Source: Solicola gregarius (GTDB taxonomy: Bacteria > Actinomycetota > Actinomycetes > Propionibacteriales > Nocardioidaceae). Taken from it: a stretch of DNA of 64,000 nt. The notes under the pieces are model-generated. The model was not told the origin of the DNA and searched no databases. It saw nothing but the letters and a program-made list of their open reading frames with translations. This document shows, piece after piece, positions 25,754-38,355 of this stretch. The stretch lies in assembly GCF_025790165.1 (NCBI RefSeq), contig NZ_CP094970.1:4526001-4590000 (forward strand), given 5' to 3'. How positions within the stretch are numbered: position 1 is the first letter of the stretch; the number at the start of each line of letters is the position of its first letter. A program made the position numbers and the translations under genes.

Positions 25754-26085
25754 TTCTTCCTCAGACGGCGGACGAGCTCGCTGTCGTCGCCGTTCTCGTC
25801 GAGATCGGCCAGCGCAAGGGCGAGCGCCTCCCGGACGAGGCGGCCGCGGTCGACGCCCTGCCCGAGGCGGCGACGCAGCGACAACCGCGCATGCTCGATC
25901 TCGAGCAGCTCGTCGGCCGTGACGTAGACCGTCATCTTCTCGTCATGCTTGACCCGGCCGCTGCCGCGGGTCGAGCGTTCGGGGACGGGCGGGGGCTCGG
26001 GCGCGGGCTGCGGGTCCGGTTCCTCGACCGGACCCGTCGGCCGGAACAGCTCGTCGGCCCCGGGAAGCCTTACTCGACGTGACAC
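25750..26085 (-). CDS. Small ribbon-helix-helix-like protein between parA and scpA
   Basis: GTG 26085 lies inside the parA 3' end (16-nt overlap) and the gene ends in a GTGA overlap with scpA; 111 residues. The first 60 residues are Pro/Glu-rich linker (PDPQPAPEPPPVPE). The last 50 (MTVYVTADELLEIEHARLSLRRRLGQGVDRGRLVREALALAL) look like a ribbon-helix-helix DNA-binding fold, similar to small partners of ParA proteins. Position in the operon suggests a role with ParA and ScpAB in segregation; this is inference. Confidence 0.75.
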   Translation of the reverse strand: MSRRVRLPGADELFRPTGPVEEPDPQPAPEPPPVPERSTRGSGRVKHDEKMTVYVTADELLEIEHARLSLRRRLGQGVDRGRLVREALALALADLDENGDDSELVRRLRKK

Positions 26086-26963
26086 CGTGCCAGTACCTCC
26101 CGAGCCAGCTGACGGTACGAGTCGGCGGCCGACGACGCCGACGCGTACGTCGTGATCGGCTCGCCGGCGACGGTCGAGTCGGAGAACTTGACCGTACGGC
26201 GGATGACCGTGTGGAAGACGGTCTCGCCCCACCCGTCGACGAGCGTCTGCAACACCTCGCGGCCGTGCAGTGTGCGGCTGTCGTACATCGTGCCGAGCAG
26301 TCCGATGATCTGCAGGTCGAAGTTCGTCCGCTCGCGCACCTTGTCGATGGTCTCCTTGAGCAGCGCGACGCCGCGCAGCGCGAAGTACTCGCATTCGAGC
26401 GGGATGATCACGCCGTTCGCGGCGGTGAGCGCGTTGACCGTCAGCAGGCCGAGGGACGGCTGGCAGTCGATCAGGATGACGTCGTACTCGCGGCGCAGCG
26501 GATGCAGCACCCGGGCCAGCGTCTGCTCGCGGCCCACCTCGGTGACCAGGCGCATCTCGGCGCCCGACAGGTCGATGTTGGACGGGATCAGGTCGACGCC
26601 GTCGACGGACGTCTTCTGGATCACCTCGGCCACGTCCTGCTCGCGGTCCATCAGCAGGTTGTAGATGCTCGAGTCGAGCTCGTACGCGTTGACACCGAGG
26701 CCGACGGTGAGCGAACCCTGCGGGTCGAAGTCGACGAGCAGCACCTTGCGGCCGGTCTCCGCGAGCGCCGCGCCGAGGCTGATCGCGGTGGTCGTCTTGC
26801 CGACACCGCCCTTCTGGTTGCACAGGGCGATCACCTGCGCAGGCCGGCCGTCGGGCGGAGTCGGTTTCGGGAGCGTCGGCATGGGCCGCCCGGTCGGACC
26901 CAGCGTCGTGGACTCCTCGACGGGCACCGCGCTACCGGACAGGTCACCACCCGCGTCGTTCAC
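26070..26963 (-). CDS. ParA/Soj-type ATPase
   Basis: GTG 26963 (with CGAGG 6-9 nt upstream) begins VNDAGGDLSGSAVPVEES; 297 residues. It has the deviant Walker A CNQKGGVGKTTT with the signature Lys, A-prime VDFDPQGSL and Walker B YDVILIDCQPSLGLL. It is the second ParA homologue found next to scpAB in actinobacteria, distinct from the origin-linked parAB pair; there is no parB beside it. The open frame continues upstream to 27299 but with unnatural Arg-rich composition. It heads a nine-gene overlapping operon ending in der. Confidence 0.9.
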   Translation of the reverse strand: MNDAGGDLSGSAVPVEESTTLGPTGRPMPTLPKPTPPDGRPAQVIALCNQKGGVGKTTTAISLGAALAETGRKVLLVDFDPQGSLTVGLGVNAYELDSSIYNLLMDREQDVAEVIQKTSVDGVDLIPSNIDLSGAEMRLVTEVGREQTLARVLHPLRREYDVILIDCQPSLGLLTVNALTAANGVIIPLECEYFALRGVALLKETIDKVRERTNFDLQIIGLLGTMYDSRTLHGREVLQTLVDGWGETVFHTVIRRTVKFSDSTVAGEPITTYASASSAADSYRQLAREVLARCHVE

Positions 26964-27067
26964 ATCAGCCTCGATCCGTCGACTTCTCGACAAGACGCCA
27001 GTATCTCGCAGGACTCTATGCAATACCGGGAGTGGGGACAAACCCAGGTGGTGTGTCTTCGCGGTAT

Positions 27068-28078
27068 TCACCCCCGAGCCCGAGGGTGTGCGGTCGCGTA
27101 CACCTCCCGCAGCTTGTCGACCGTGACGAGCGTGTAGATCTGCGTCGTGGTCACCGACGCATGCCCGAGGAGCTCCTGTACGACGCGCACGTCGGCACCG
27201 CCGTCGAGCAGGTGTGTCGCGAACGAGTGCCGCAATGTATGCGGCGACACCTCCGCCGTCACCCCTGCCCGATCGGCGGCCTTCGTGAGCACCGCCCATG
27301 CGCTCTGCCGAGACAGGCGCCCGCCGCGCGCGTTCAGGAACACCGCACCCGCCGCGCCGCCGGGCCGCGACAGCTCCGCGCGAGCCGTCGCGAGGTATCG
27401 CCGGATCGCGTCCAGCGCGTACGTTCCCACCGGTACGATCCGCTGCTTGCTGCCCTTGCCACGCAGCAGCACTGCGCCCTCCTCGAGATCGAGGTCGTCG
27501 ACGTCCAGCCCCACGGCCTCCGAGATCCGGGCACCCGTGCCGTACAGCATCTCCAGCAGGGCGCGGTCTCGCAGCGCGAGCGCGGTGCCCGGCGCCCCCG
27601 CCGCCTCGAGGATCGCTTCGATGTCGGAGAGCGGCAGCGCCTTCGGGAGCCGGCGCGGCGCGCTCGGCGGCTTGACCCCGGCGGACGCATCCGCGCTGAC
27701 GAGACCCTCGCGCAATGCGAACCGGTGGAAGCCGCGAGCCGCGATGAGCGTACGCGCGGCGCTCCCGGCGTTCAGCGGCTTGTGCTCCGCGTCGCCCTCG
27801 CGCAGGTACATCAGGAACTCGGAGAGGTCGTTCTCGGAGATGGCTTCGGGGTCGTCGATCCCGCGACCACGGAGGAACGACACATATCGACGCAGGTCGC
27901 GCCGGTACGACGACAAGGTGTTGGCGGCCAGGCCGCGCTCGACGCCCAGGTGACTCAGATAGTCACCGATGGCCCGGTCGAGGGCGTTGGTGTGCGACGT
28001 CGCGATCGTCTCCTTCGGCCGAAGCCTAAGCGAGGACCTTCTCGATCGCGACGTAGTCGCGACCGTGGGCCCGGGCAA
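27068..28078 (-). CDS. xerD: Tyrosine recombinase XerD
   Basis: The catalytic set is complete: Arg in [12 protein letters not shown], Lys in [19 protein letters not shown] (HxxR), [14 protein letters not shown] (GH and Tyr nucleophile). The N-terminal SAM-like domain ([25 protein letters not shown]) is present. With XerC it resolves chromosome dimers at dif. The start is unclear: no ATG or GTG is in frame near the N-terminus; TTG 28078 (53 nt inside ald) is the only standard codon, while AAGGAG at 28010-28015 is followed by an ATC at 28006 that would give a normal-length protein. Confidence 0.88.
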   Translation of the reverse strand: MPGPTVATTSRSRRSSLRLRPKETIATSHTNALDRAIGDYLSHLGVERGLAANTLSSYRRDLRRYVSFLRGRGIDDPEAISENDLSEFLMYLREGDAEHKPLNAGSAARTLIAARGFHRFALREGLVSADASAGVKPPSAPRRLPKALPLSDIEAILEAAGAPGTALALRDRALLEMLYGTGARISEAVGLDVDDLDLEEGAVLLRGKGSKQRIVPVGTYALDAIRRYLATARAELSRPGGAAGAVFLNARGGRLSRQSAWAVLTKAADRAGVTAEVSPHTLRHSFATHLLDGGADVRVVQELLGHASVTTTQIYTLVTVDKLREVYATAHPRARG

Positions 28079-29141
28079 CCGGCTCGTTCGTCAACGAGCC
28101 GTCGTAGGTGTTCAACCCGAGAGCCAGTGCATCGTCGTCGTGCAGTGCGGCTCGCCAGCCCTTGTCGGCGAGCGCCATCGTGTAGGGCAGGGTGACGTTC
28201 GTCAGCGCGTACGTCGAGGTGTGTGGCACCGCGCCCGGCATGTTCGCCACGCAGTAGAAGACCGAGTCGTGGACTCGGTAGGTCGGCGCGTCGTGTGTCG
28301 TGGGACGGGAGTCCTCGAAGCAGCCGCCCTGGTCGATGGAGATGTCGACCAGCACGCTGCCGGGCTGCATCCGCGACACGAGCTCGTTGCTGATCAGCGT
28401 CGGCGCCTTGGCGCCGGGCACGAGCACCGCCCCGATCACGAGGTCGGCGTCGAGGACGGCCCGCTCGATCTCATACGCGTTGGAGGCGACCGTCTGCAAG
28501 TGGCCCTGGTAGATGCGGTCGGCGGAGCGGAGCGTGTCGACGTTCAGGTCGAGCAGCAGGACCTCGGCCTGCATGCCCAGTGCGATCGCGGCGGCGTTCA
28601 TGCCCGACACGCCTGCGCCGATCACCACGACCTTCGCGGCATACACGCCGGAGACGCCGCCCATCAGCACGCCGCGCCCGCCGCCCTGTCGCATCAGGTG
28701 GTACGCGCCCGCCTGGGGTGCGAGGCGGCCGGCGACCTCGCTCATCGGGGCGAGCAGCGGAAGCGCCCGGTCGGGGGTCTGCACGGTCTCGTACGCGATG
28801 CCGGTGACCCGTCGCTCCAGCAGCGCATCGGTGCACTCGGCGGACGCCGCGAGATGCAGGTAGGTGAACAGCACCTGGTCCGCCCGCATCCGGTGGTGCT
28901 CGCTCTCGACCGGCTCCTTGACCTTCAGGATCAGGTCGCCGGTCTCCCACACGGCGTCGGGGCCGTCGAGGATCCGCGCTCCTGCGGCCGCGAAGTCGTC
29001 GTCGGGGATCGCCGAACCGATACCCGCCTGGGTCTCGACGTACACCTCATGGCCCGAACGAACCAGCTCGTGGACGCCGGAGGGAGTCAGCGCAACCCGG
29101 AACTCGTTGTTCTTGACTTCCCTGGGCACGCCAACCTTCAT
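28026..29141 (-). CDS. ald: Alanine dehydrogenase
   Basis: Protein of 371 residues, the usual length. It begins [23 protein letters not shown], with VKEPVESE, catalytic His in YLHLAASAE, the NAD site [14 protein letters not shown] and IDQGGCFE. It catalyses the reversible NAD-linked deamination of alanine to pyruvate. Located between nudix and xerD, as in several actinobacteria; upstream spacing to the nudix gene is 86 nt, so it may have its own promoter. Confidence 0.95.
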   Translation of the reverse strand: MKVGVPREVKNNEFRVALTPSGVHELVRSGHEVYVETQAGIGSAIPDDDFAAAGARILDGPDAVWETGDLILKVKEPVESEHHRMRADQVLFTYLHLAASAECTDALLERRVTGIAYETVQTPDRALPLLAPMSEVAGRLAPQAGAYHLMRQGGGRGVLMGGVSGVYAAKVVVIGAGVSGMNAAAIALGMQAEVLLLDLNVDTLRSADRIYQGHLQTVASNAYEIERAVLDADLVIGAVLVPGAKAPTLISNELVSRMQPGSVLVDISIDQGGCFEDSRPTTHDAPTYRVHDSVFYCVANMPGAVPHTSTYALTNVTLPYTMALADKGWRAALHDDDALALGLNTYDGSLTNEPVARAHGRDYVAIEKVLA

Positions 29142-29227
29142 GCGCGGAACTCCTACTCGAATCGGCGATGACTCGCAACGCGCCGAGTGTAGCCGTCGAG
29201 GATCGCGGGGTCCGCGTTTCGCCTACG

Positions 29228-32320
<3,093 letters not shown>

Positions 32321-32321
<1 letters not shown>

Positions 32322-33247
32322 CAGTTATTCCCCGGCATCGCCTGGGCGGCACCGTCCTCGGCGCCATAGTGGCCGGACTTGCCGCCCGCCTCACGCTGCA
32401 ACGCAAGCGCCGTGACGATCTGACCCGCCGCTACGTTGACCGCGTCGACGGTCGAGACGGTCTCGCCGACGTCGTTGCTTCGTACGTACGCGACGACGCC
32501 GCCATCGGCCGCCGAGGCCGGCGGGCCGGCGACGACGGCACCGGAGCTCGCCGCGTCGGCGGCCGAGGCCACGGTAGAGACGAGCTCGTCCTGGTTGTCC
32601 TCCATGTCGTCGGCACCTGGGACCACGAACAACGCGAGCGAGGCGCGACCGGTCGGCTCAGCAGAGGTCTCGACGAAGCCGGCCTCCTTGTACGCCGACG
32701 CGATCGTGCCCGAGGTCGAGTCGAACTTGGTGTCGGAGCCGTCGCCGAGGTACGCCCGTGCGAGCGCCGTGCCGAGCAGCTGATAGCTCGACATGCCGCT
32801 GGTGTCGGGAGCGCCGTTCTGGCCGTCGAGCGACTGTCGTGCGACGCCCTCGGCGAACTGCTGCTCACTCGGGTCGATCATCTTGTCCGAGACGTTCACG
32901 GTGGTCGTCACACTGCCGCCGGCGGCCTCGATCTCGTCGGTCAGCCCCTTGGCAGCGTCGTCGTCGGCGCCCGGCAGCACGAACAGGGCAACCGTCCGGT
33001 CCTGCAGCGCACCGGACAGCAGATCCGAGCCGACCTGCTGGGCGAACGCGTCCTGGAACCCGCGTACGTCGTCGGCCTCGTCCAGCTGCTCGCGCAGGTC
33101 CGCCTTGTCCTGGCGGTCCTTGTCGGCCTCCGAGGCGAGCTGCTCGCTGAACGGCTCGTCCAGCGGCCCGGCACCCAGCGCGACACCGGCAGCAAGGGCC
33201 AGGAAGATCGCGATGATGGAGATCAGGTGATAGCGGAAGTCGATCAC
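32321..33247 (-). CDS. mctB: Copper transporter family protein (MctB-like)
   Basis: Protein of 308 residues: MIDFRYHLISIIAIFLALA forms the single N-terminal membrane anchor common to MctB (Rv1698), then a helical DKDRQDKADLREQLDEADD stretch and an alpha/beta extracytoplasmic domain with VALFVLPGADDD and ASLALFVVPGADD. In Mycobacterium MctB helps remove copper from the cell; it was also proposed as an outer-membrane channel. The steA-mctB-pyrG order is conserved. The start overlaps nothing; the stop lies against the MraY-like start. Confidence 0.85.
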
Positions 33248-33299
33248 AGGTCATGTCTCCTTATGCCGCGTCGATCAGGGAGCGGGTCTCCGCGCCCGA

Positions 33300-33440
33300 C
33301 CTGTCCCCCAGCCGCAAGGCGGCTGGGAGGTGCCCCCATTCGCGCGGGAGCGAAGTTGTCGTTGGATGCTCCTTCGAGCGACCGCAACGCAGCCCAGGCG
33401 GGATGCGGAGGCACGCGAGCCGGCGGGGTATGAGGAGACA
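33300..33440. repeat. Probable interspersed palindromic element between mctB and steA
   Basis: The roughly 200-nt gap 33248-33444 holds a perfect hairpin, CCCAGCCGC (33307-33315), loop AAG, GCGGCTGGG (33319-33327), followed by AGGTGCCCCC and a GC-rich tail. Short hairpins followed by GGTGCCCCC-like tails recur in actinomycete genomes; calling this a repeat family member is from memory and would need a genome count. No coding frame of natural composition is seen. Confidence 0.4.
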
Positions 33441-33444
33441 TCGC

Positions 33445-34620
33445 CTAGAGGGTTTCCTGTATCCAGTAGGTGAAGTCGTCCCAGCGCGCCTGCAGCACGT
33501 CCAGCCACTCCTGACCGGCCGGCGTTGCCGCGATCGACACGGCGATCGCCAGCAGGCCGGCCGCCAGCAGGAGCAGCAGCTGCCACATTCGGATCCGCGT
33601 ATGGTGCAGGCGACTGACGCCCTTCGCGTCGATCAGCTTCGGGCCGAGCCGCAGCCGCGTGAGGAAGGTGCTCGCCATACCCGAACGTCCCTTGTCGAGG
33701 AACTCGACGAGCGTCGCGTGCGTGCCGACGGCGACGATCAGCTCGGCGCTCTTGGCGTCGGCGAGCAGCATCGCGACGTCTTCACTGGTGCCGGTCGCCG
33801 GGAACGGCGTGCCCTCGAGCCCCAGCTTCTCCAGCCGGGCAAAGCCGGGTGCGCGCCCGTCTCGGTACGCATGGACGACCAGCTCGGCGCCGCACTTGAG
33901 GGTCTCGTCGGACACCGAATCCATGTCTCCGACGATCATGTCCGGGGTGTAGCCGGCCTCGACCAGGGCGTCCGCACCGCCGTCGACACCGACGAGTACC
34001 GGGTGGTACTCGCGGATGTAGGACTTCAGGATCGCGAGATCCTGGCGGTAGTCGTAGCCGCGTACGACGACGAGCGCGTGTCTGCGCGCGAACGACGTAC
34101 GCACCTCCGGAACGCCGACCCCGTCGAGCAGCAGCTCGCGCTCGCGCTTGAGGAACTCCATCGTGTTCGCGGTGAAGGCCTCGAGCTGGGTGGACAGGCC
34201 CTCCTTCGCGCTCTCCATCAGCTCGTCGACGCGGGCGCGGTCGAGCACGATGCCCTTGCCGACCGGCTCTGAGTCGCGGTAGACGATGCCCTCGTCGACG
34301 CGGGCGGTGTCACCCTCGGACAACGCCGTGAAGACCTCGTCGCCGACGTTGTCGACCAGCGGGACGCCGGCGTCGGCGATGATGCCAGGGCCGAGGTTCG
34401 GGTAGCTACCCGTGCAGGACTGCGCGACGTTCACCACGGCGGAGACCTTCGCGTCGATGAGCGCCTCGGCGCTCACCTTGTCGAGGTCCGCGTGGTCGAT
34501 CACGGCGATGTCGCCGGGGCGCAGTCGTTTGGTCAGGTTCTTCGTCCGCCGGTCGAGGCGTACGGGACCCGTCACGCCCGGCAGGGCGTCGGTCCGGTTG
34601 CGTCGCAGCGAGAGTTTCAT
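33445..34620 (-). CDS. steA: SteA-like cytokinetic protein with thiamine pyrophosphokinase-like fold
   Basis: ATG 34620 (MKLSLRRNR) gives 391 residues. The body has RLRPGDIAVIDHADLD, VVNVAQSCTGSYPNLGP, VVVRGYDYRQDL and VGVDGGADALVEAGYTPDMIVGDMDSVSDETL, the last like the thiamin pyrophosphokinase active-site region (DGGAD, GDMDS). A C-terminal membrane helix (MWQLLLLLAAGLLAIAVSI) is near residue 355. SteA of Corynebacterium works with SteB at the division septum. Location next to mctB and recN supports the name. Confidence 0.85.
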   Translation of the reverse strand: MKLSLRRNRTDALPGVTGPVRLDRRTKNLTKRLRPGDIAVIDHADLDKVSAEALIDAKVSAVVNVAQSCTGSYPNLGPGIIADAGVPLVDNVGDEVFTALSEGDTARVDEGIVYRDSEPVGKGIVLDRARVDELMESAKEGLSTQLEAFTANTMEFLKRERELLLDGVGVPEVRTSFARRHALVVVRGYDYRQDLAILKSYIREYHPVLVGVDGGADALVEAGYTPDMIVGDMDSVSDETLKCGAELVVHAYRDGRAPGFARLEKLGLEGTPFPATGTSEDVAMLLADAKSAELIVAVGTHATLVEFLDKGRSGMASTFLTRLRLGPKLIDAKGVSRLHHTRIRMWQLLLLLAAGLLAIAVSIAATPAGQEWLDVLQARWDDFTYWIQETL

Positions 34621-34664
34621 CGCCTGCCATCGTGCCACGCGGGCGCGACCAATCCCGGTAGCGA

Positions 34665-36380
34665 TCAGTGCCGTGTCTGTGTGGCGAGATCGAGCAGCTC
34701 GCGGGCGTGTGCCTCGGCGGTCGCCGAGCCCTCCAGACCGGCGAGCATCCGCGACAGCTCCTCGACCCGGGCGTCGGCATCGAGCATGCTGATCCCGCTC
34801 GTCGTGACCGTGCCGTCGTCGGACTTGACGACCCGGTAGTGGCGGTCGGCGAAGGCCGCGACCTGCGGCAGGTGCGTCACCGCGATGACCTGGGCACTGC
34901 GGGCCAGTCGGGCGAGGCGGCGACCGACCTCGACGGCAGCCTTGCCGCCGATGCCCGCGTCGACCTCGTCGAACACCAGCGTCGGCACGGTCGAGGTGTC
35001 GGCGAGCACCACCTCGAGGGCGAGCATCACCCGCGACAGCTCTCCCCCGCTGGCGCCCTTGTTGAGAGGCAGCGCGGGCGACCCGCGATTGGCCGCGAAG
35101 CCGATCTCGACGGAGTCGAGCCCATGGGGCGTGAGGTCGGCCGCCGACGGCTCGCCCGGGCCGTCGACGCTCACCTCGACGTGCGCGTGCGGCATCGCGA
35201 GCTCGGTCAGCTCCGCATCCACCAGCTTGGTGAGCCGCTCGGCGGCTTCTCCTCTCGCGGCGCGCAGGCGTACACCGAGGTCGAGCAGGCGGGCGGTCAG
35301 CTCGTCGCGCTCGGTGGACAGGCCGTCGATGCGATCGTCGTCACCGTCGAGCTCGCCGCTGCGCTTGCGGGCGTCGTCCGCCCACCCGAGCACGTCGTCG
35401 ACGGTGGTGCCGTACTTGCGCAGGAGCGCCGTGATCGCGGCGCGCCGCGACTGTACGCCGTCGAGCCGCACCGGATCGGCCTCGACCGAGTCGGCGTACG
35501 CACCGAGCTCCGCGGACGTGTCGGCGATCAGGTAGCCGATCTCGGCGACCCTCGACGCGAGGCGTTCCAGCTCCGTGTCGTGCCCGGCGGCGGCGTCGAG
35601 CGCCGACTGTGCACCCGCAACGAGGCCGGCGGCGTCCGCGCCCGGCTCGGCGGACTCGGCGTCGCCGGTCAGGCGTACGTGCGCGGCGTGCGCGGATGTC
35701 ACCAGCGCCTCGGCATTGGCGAGGCGGTCCTCCTCGGCCACCAGCGCGTCCAGCTCGCCGGCCTCGGGCGCGACCTCGTCGATCTCGGTGAGGCCGAACC
35801 GGAGCAGATCGAGCTCGCGGGCGCGTTCTTGCGCATTCGTGGTGAGCTCGGCGATCTCCCTCTCGACCGCCCGCAGCCGCTCGTACGCGGGAGTGAACTC
35901 GGTGAGCAGGTCGGCGACCGCCGCGCCGGCGAATTGGTCGAGCGCACCGCGTTGTGCATCGGTGCGCAGCAGCCGGTTCTGGTCGGACTGCCCGTGCACC
36001 GCCACCGCGCGCTCGCTGATCGCGCCGAGCACCGACGCCGGAACCGACGCACCACCGACGAACGCACGGGAACGGCCCTCCGCCGAGACGGTGCGGCCGA
36101 CGATCAGGCTGCCCTCCTCGACCTCGCCGCCGGCCTCGAGGGCGGCGTCGGCGATGCCCTCGATTGCTGAGGTGTCGAGTCGCGCCTCGACCCGGCTGCG
36201 TTTTGCGCCCTGGCGCACCAGCGTGCTCTCGGCCCGGCGGCCCCGGAGCAGGTTGAGGGCGCTCACGACCATCGTCTTGCCGGCCCCCGTCTCGCCGGTG
36301 ATCACCGTCAGGCCGGGGTCGAGATCGAGCGCGGCCTCGTCGATGACACCCAGCGAGCTCAGCCTGATCTCCTCCCACAT
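34665..36380 (-). CDS. recN: DNA repair protein RecN
   Basis: ATG 36380 overlaps the nadK stop (TGATG); 571 residues. SMC-like ATPase: MWEEIRLSSLGVIDEA, Walker A GETGAGKT (about residue 29), a long coiled-coil middle (ERARELDLLRFGLTEIDEVAPEAGELDALVAEED region), the signature GGELSRVMLALE, Walker B LVFDEVDAGIGG and the switch His in THLPQVAA. It works in RecA-dependent double-strand break repair. The frame runs open upstream through nadK, but that part is shadow. Confidence 0.95.
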   Translation of the reverse strand: MWEEIRLSSLGVIDEAALDLDPGLTVITGETGAGKTMVVSALNLLRGRRAESTLVRQGAKRSRVEARLDTSAIEGIADAALEAGGEVEEGSLIVGRTVSAEGRSRAFVGGASVPASVLGAISERAVAVHGQSDQNRLLRTDAQRGALDQFAGAAVADLLTEFTPAYERLRAVEREIAELTTNAQERARELDLLRFGLTEIDEVAPEAGELDALVAEEDRLANAEALVTSAHAAHVRLTGDAESAEPGADAAGLVAGAQSALDAAAGHDTELERLASRVAEIGYLIADTSAELGAYADSVEADPVRLDGVQSRRAAITALLRKYGTTVDDVLGWADDARKRSGELDGDDDRIDGLSTERDELTARLLDLGVRLRAARGEAAERLTKLVDAELTELAMPHAHVEVSVDGPGEPSAADLTPHGLDSVEIGFAANRGSPALPLNKGASGGELSRVMLALEVVLADTSTVPTLVFDEVDAGIGGKAAVEVGRRLARLARSAQVIAVTHLPQVAAFADRHYRVVKSDDGTVTTSGISMLDADARVEELSRMLAGLEGSATAEAHARELLDLATQTRH

Positions 36381-37318
36381 CAGGCGTCTCCCGGCCCGGA
36401 GACGCTGCGGCCACGCCAGCCGGCGACCGGCAGCTCGAACTTGCGCACCAGCCGATCCGTGAAGCTCGCGCGATGCATCCGCGCAAGGCGTACGGGATGC
36501 CGGCCACGGCGTACCTCGACCCGGGCGCCGGGCGGCAGCTCGAATGTACGGCGGCCGTCGCACCACAGCACGCCCGAGCCGAGAGTGCCGGCAAGGACCT
36601 CGATCGCGAGGGTGGCGTCGGGCGAGATCGCCATCGGGCGGGCGAACAGCGCGTGCGCGCTGATCGGCACCATCACGATCGCCTCGACGTCGGGCCACAG
36701 GATGGGGCCGCCCGCACTGAAGCTGTAGGCGGTCGAGCCGGTAGGCGTCGCGCAGATGACCCCGTCGCAGCCCCATCGCGACAGCGGCCGTCCGTCGACC
36801 TCGGCGACGACCTCCAGCATCCGCTCGCGGGCCGCCTTCTCGACCGACGCCTCGTTCAGCGCCCACGTATGTGCGACGCGATCGCCGTTGACCGTGACGT
36901 CCACGTCGAGCGTGAGGCGCTCCTCCACGGTGTACTCGCGGGCGACGACATGGTCGACGGTGATGTCGAGATCGTCGACATCGGACTCGGCCAGGAACCC
37001 GACGTGGCCGAGGTTGACCCCGAGCAGGGGCGTCTCCGCGGACCGAGCGAGCTCGGTGCCGCGCAGGATGGTGCCGTCGCCGCCGAAGACGACCACGAGC
37101 TCGCAGTCGCTCGCGGCCTTGTCGTCTGCCGGACACGACTCGACGTCGCCGAGCCCGTACCGCTCCAGGTAGGACCGCTCGTCGTCGAGGACGCGGGTGC
37201 GGATGCCCGCCTCGCGAATGCGGCGGACGAACGCCGCCGCGACCTCACCGGCCGCCGCACGCCCGGTGTGCGACACGACGAGCACGCGGCGAACGTCGTC
37301 TCCTCCGGTTGTCGTCAC
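36380..37318 (-). CDS. nadK: NAD kinase
   Basis: GTG 37318 overlaps the tlyA TAG by one base; 312 residues. It carries the GGDGTILRG motif (about residue 79) and downstream VNLGHVGFLAE, the NE pair in ALNEASVEK, and ATPTGSTAYSFSAGGP. It phosphorylates NAD to NADP. The tlyA-nadK-recN order is strongly conserved in actinobacteria. All family landmarks are intact. Confidence 0.95.
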   Translation of the reverse strand: MTTTGGDDVRRVLVVSHTGRAAAGEVAAAFVRRIREAGIRTRVLDDERSYLERYGLGDVESCPADDKAASDCELVVVFGGDGTILRGTELARSAETPLLGVNLGHVGFLAESDVDDLDITVDHVVAREYTVEERLTLDVDVTVNGDRVAHTWALNEASVEKAARERMLEVVAEVDGRPLSRWGCDGVICATPTGSTAYSFSAGGPILWPDVEAIVMVPISAHALFARPMAISPDATLAIEVLAGTLGSGVLWCDGRRTFELPPGARVEVRRGRHPVRLARMHRASFTDRLVRKFELPVAGWRGRSVSGPGDA

Positions 37319-38139
37319 TAGGTCACCTTCTCACCGTCGGGTCCGCCGGCAACGACCGCCGCGGCGTGCTCGGGGTCCGCCGGATCGGCATCGCGACGCA
37401 GCCAGCAGAAGTACTCGACGTTACCCGCCGGGCCGGGCAGTGGGCTCGCGGCGAGGCCGCGGGTGCCCCAGCCGAGCTCTGCGGCCCGGCCGCAGACCGA
37501 CAGGATCGCCTCCACCCGCAATGCGGGTTCGCGTACGACGCCGTTCTTGCCGAGCCGGCCCTTCCCCACCTCGAACTGCGGCTTGACCATCAGCACCTGG
37601 TCGCCGCCGTCGGTGGACACGGCGGACAACGCCGGGAGGACGACCGTCAGCGAGATGAAGGACAGATCGGAGGTGACGAGGTCGACGGCGCCCCCGATCT
37701 GCTCCGTGCTCAGGTGCCGCACGTTCGTCCGGTCGTGCACCTCGACACGCGGATCGTTGCGCAATGACCACGCGAGCTGGCCGTAGCCGACGTCGACGGC
37801 CACCACCGATGCCGCACCGCGACGAAGCAGCACATCGGTGAAGCCACCGGTCGACGCGCCGGCGTCGAGACAGCGGCGCCCCTCGACCTCGAGTCCGTCC
37901 GGCCCGAACTCGTCGAGTGCGCCGATGAGCTTGTGCGCGCCGCGCGACGCGTACGACGGCGTCTCGTCGCGCTCGCGTACGACGATCGCCTGGTCCGTCG
38001 AGACACCGGTGGCCGGCTTCTGTGCGATCAGGCCGCCAACGGTGACCGCGCCGTCGGCGATGAGCGTGCTCGCCTCTTCGCGGGAACGTGCGAGACCGCG
38101 GCGTACGAGCTCGGCGTCGAGTCGGAGTCGCTTGGTCAC
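37318..38139 (-). CDS. tlyA: 16S/23S rRNA 2'-O-methyltransferase TlyA
   Basis: GTG 38139 gives 273 residues. The N-terminal S4 domain (RLDAELVRRGLARSREEASTLIADGAVTVGG) precedes an FtsJ-like methyltransferase with SRGAHKLIGAL, CLDAGASTGGFTDVLL (SAM motif) and the K-D-K-E type residues SDLSFIS and MVKPQFE. In Mycobacterium TlyA methylates 16S C1409 and 23S C1920, and its loss gives capreomycin resistance. It overlaps the small upstream gene as GTGA. Confidence 0.93.
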   Translation of the reverse strand: MTKRLRLDAELVRRGLARSREEASTLIADGAVTVGGLIAQKPATGVSTDQAIVVRERDETPSYASRGAHKLIGALDEFGPDGLEVEGRRCLDAGASTGGFTDVLLRRGAASVVAVDVGYGQLAWSLRNDPRVEVHDRTNVRHLSTEQIGGAVDLVTSDLSFISLTVVLPALSAVSTDGGDQVLMVKPQFEVGKGRLGKNGVVREPALRVEAILSVCGRAAELGWGTRGLAASPLPGPAGNVEYFCWLRRDADPADPEHAAAVVAGGPDGEKVT

Positions 38140-38327
38140 TGGCCCGGAACGGATCCGTTCTCCGTGCCCGCTTCGGTCAGCGAGTCGCGGAGCTCGTCGT
38201 GCACGGACTCGTAAATGCCGGCATGGGAGCCGACCGGCTCGTTCTCGAGTCCGCGGAGCCGCTCCATCGCCGCATCGACGCGTGCATGGCCGGTGCGCGT
38301 CGGCTCTTCCTCCTGAGGCGCGGTCAT
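38136..38327 (-). CDS. Small conserved hypothetical protein upstream of tlyA
   Basis: Protein of 63 residues, MTAPQEEEPTRTGHARVDAAMERLRGLENEPVG..., hydrophilic and acidic with a central helix. A small gene of this type sits between the HAD phosphatase and tlyA in other actinobacteria (position of Rv1693). Its stop overlaps the tlyA start as GTGA, so it is coupled to it. The function is unknown. Confidence 0.75.
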   Translation of the reverse strand: MTAPQEEEPTRTGHARVDAAMERLRGLENEPVGSHAGIYESVHDELRDSLTEAGTENGSVPGQ

Positions 38328-38355
38328 GAGTCTCCCGTTTCGTCGTGTCGCTGCA

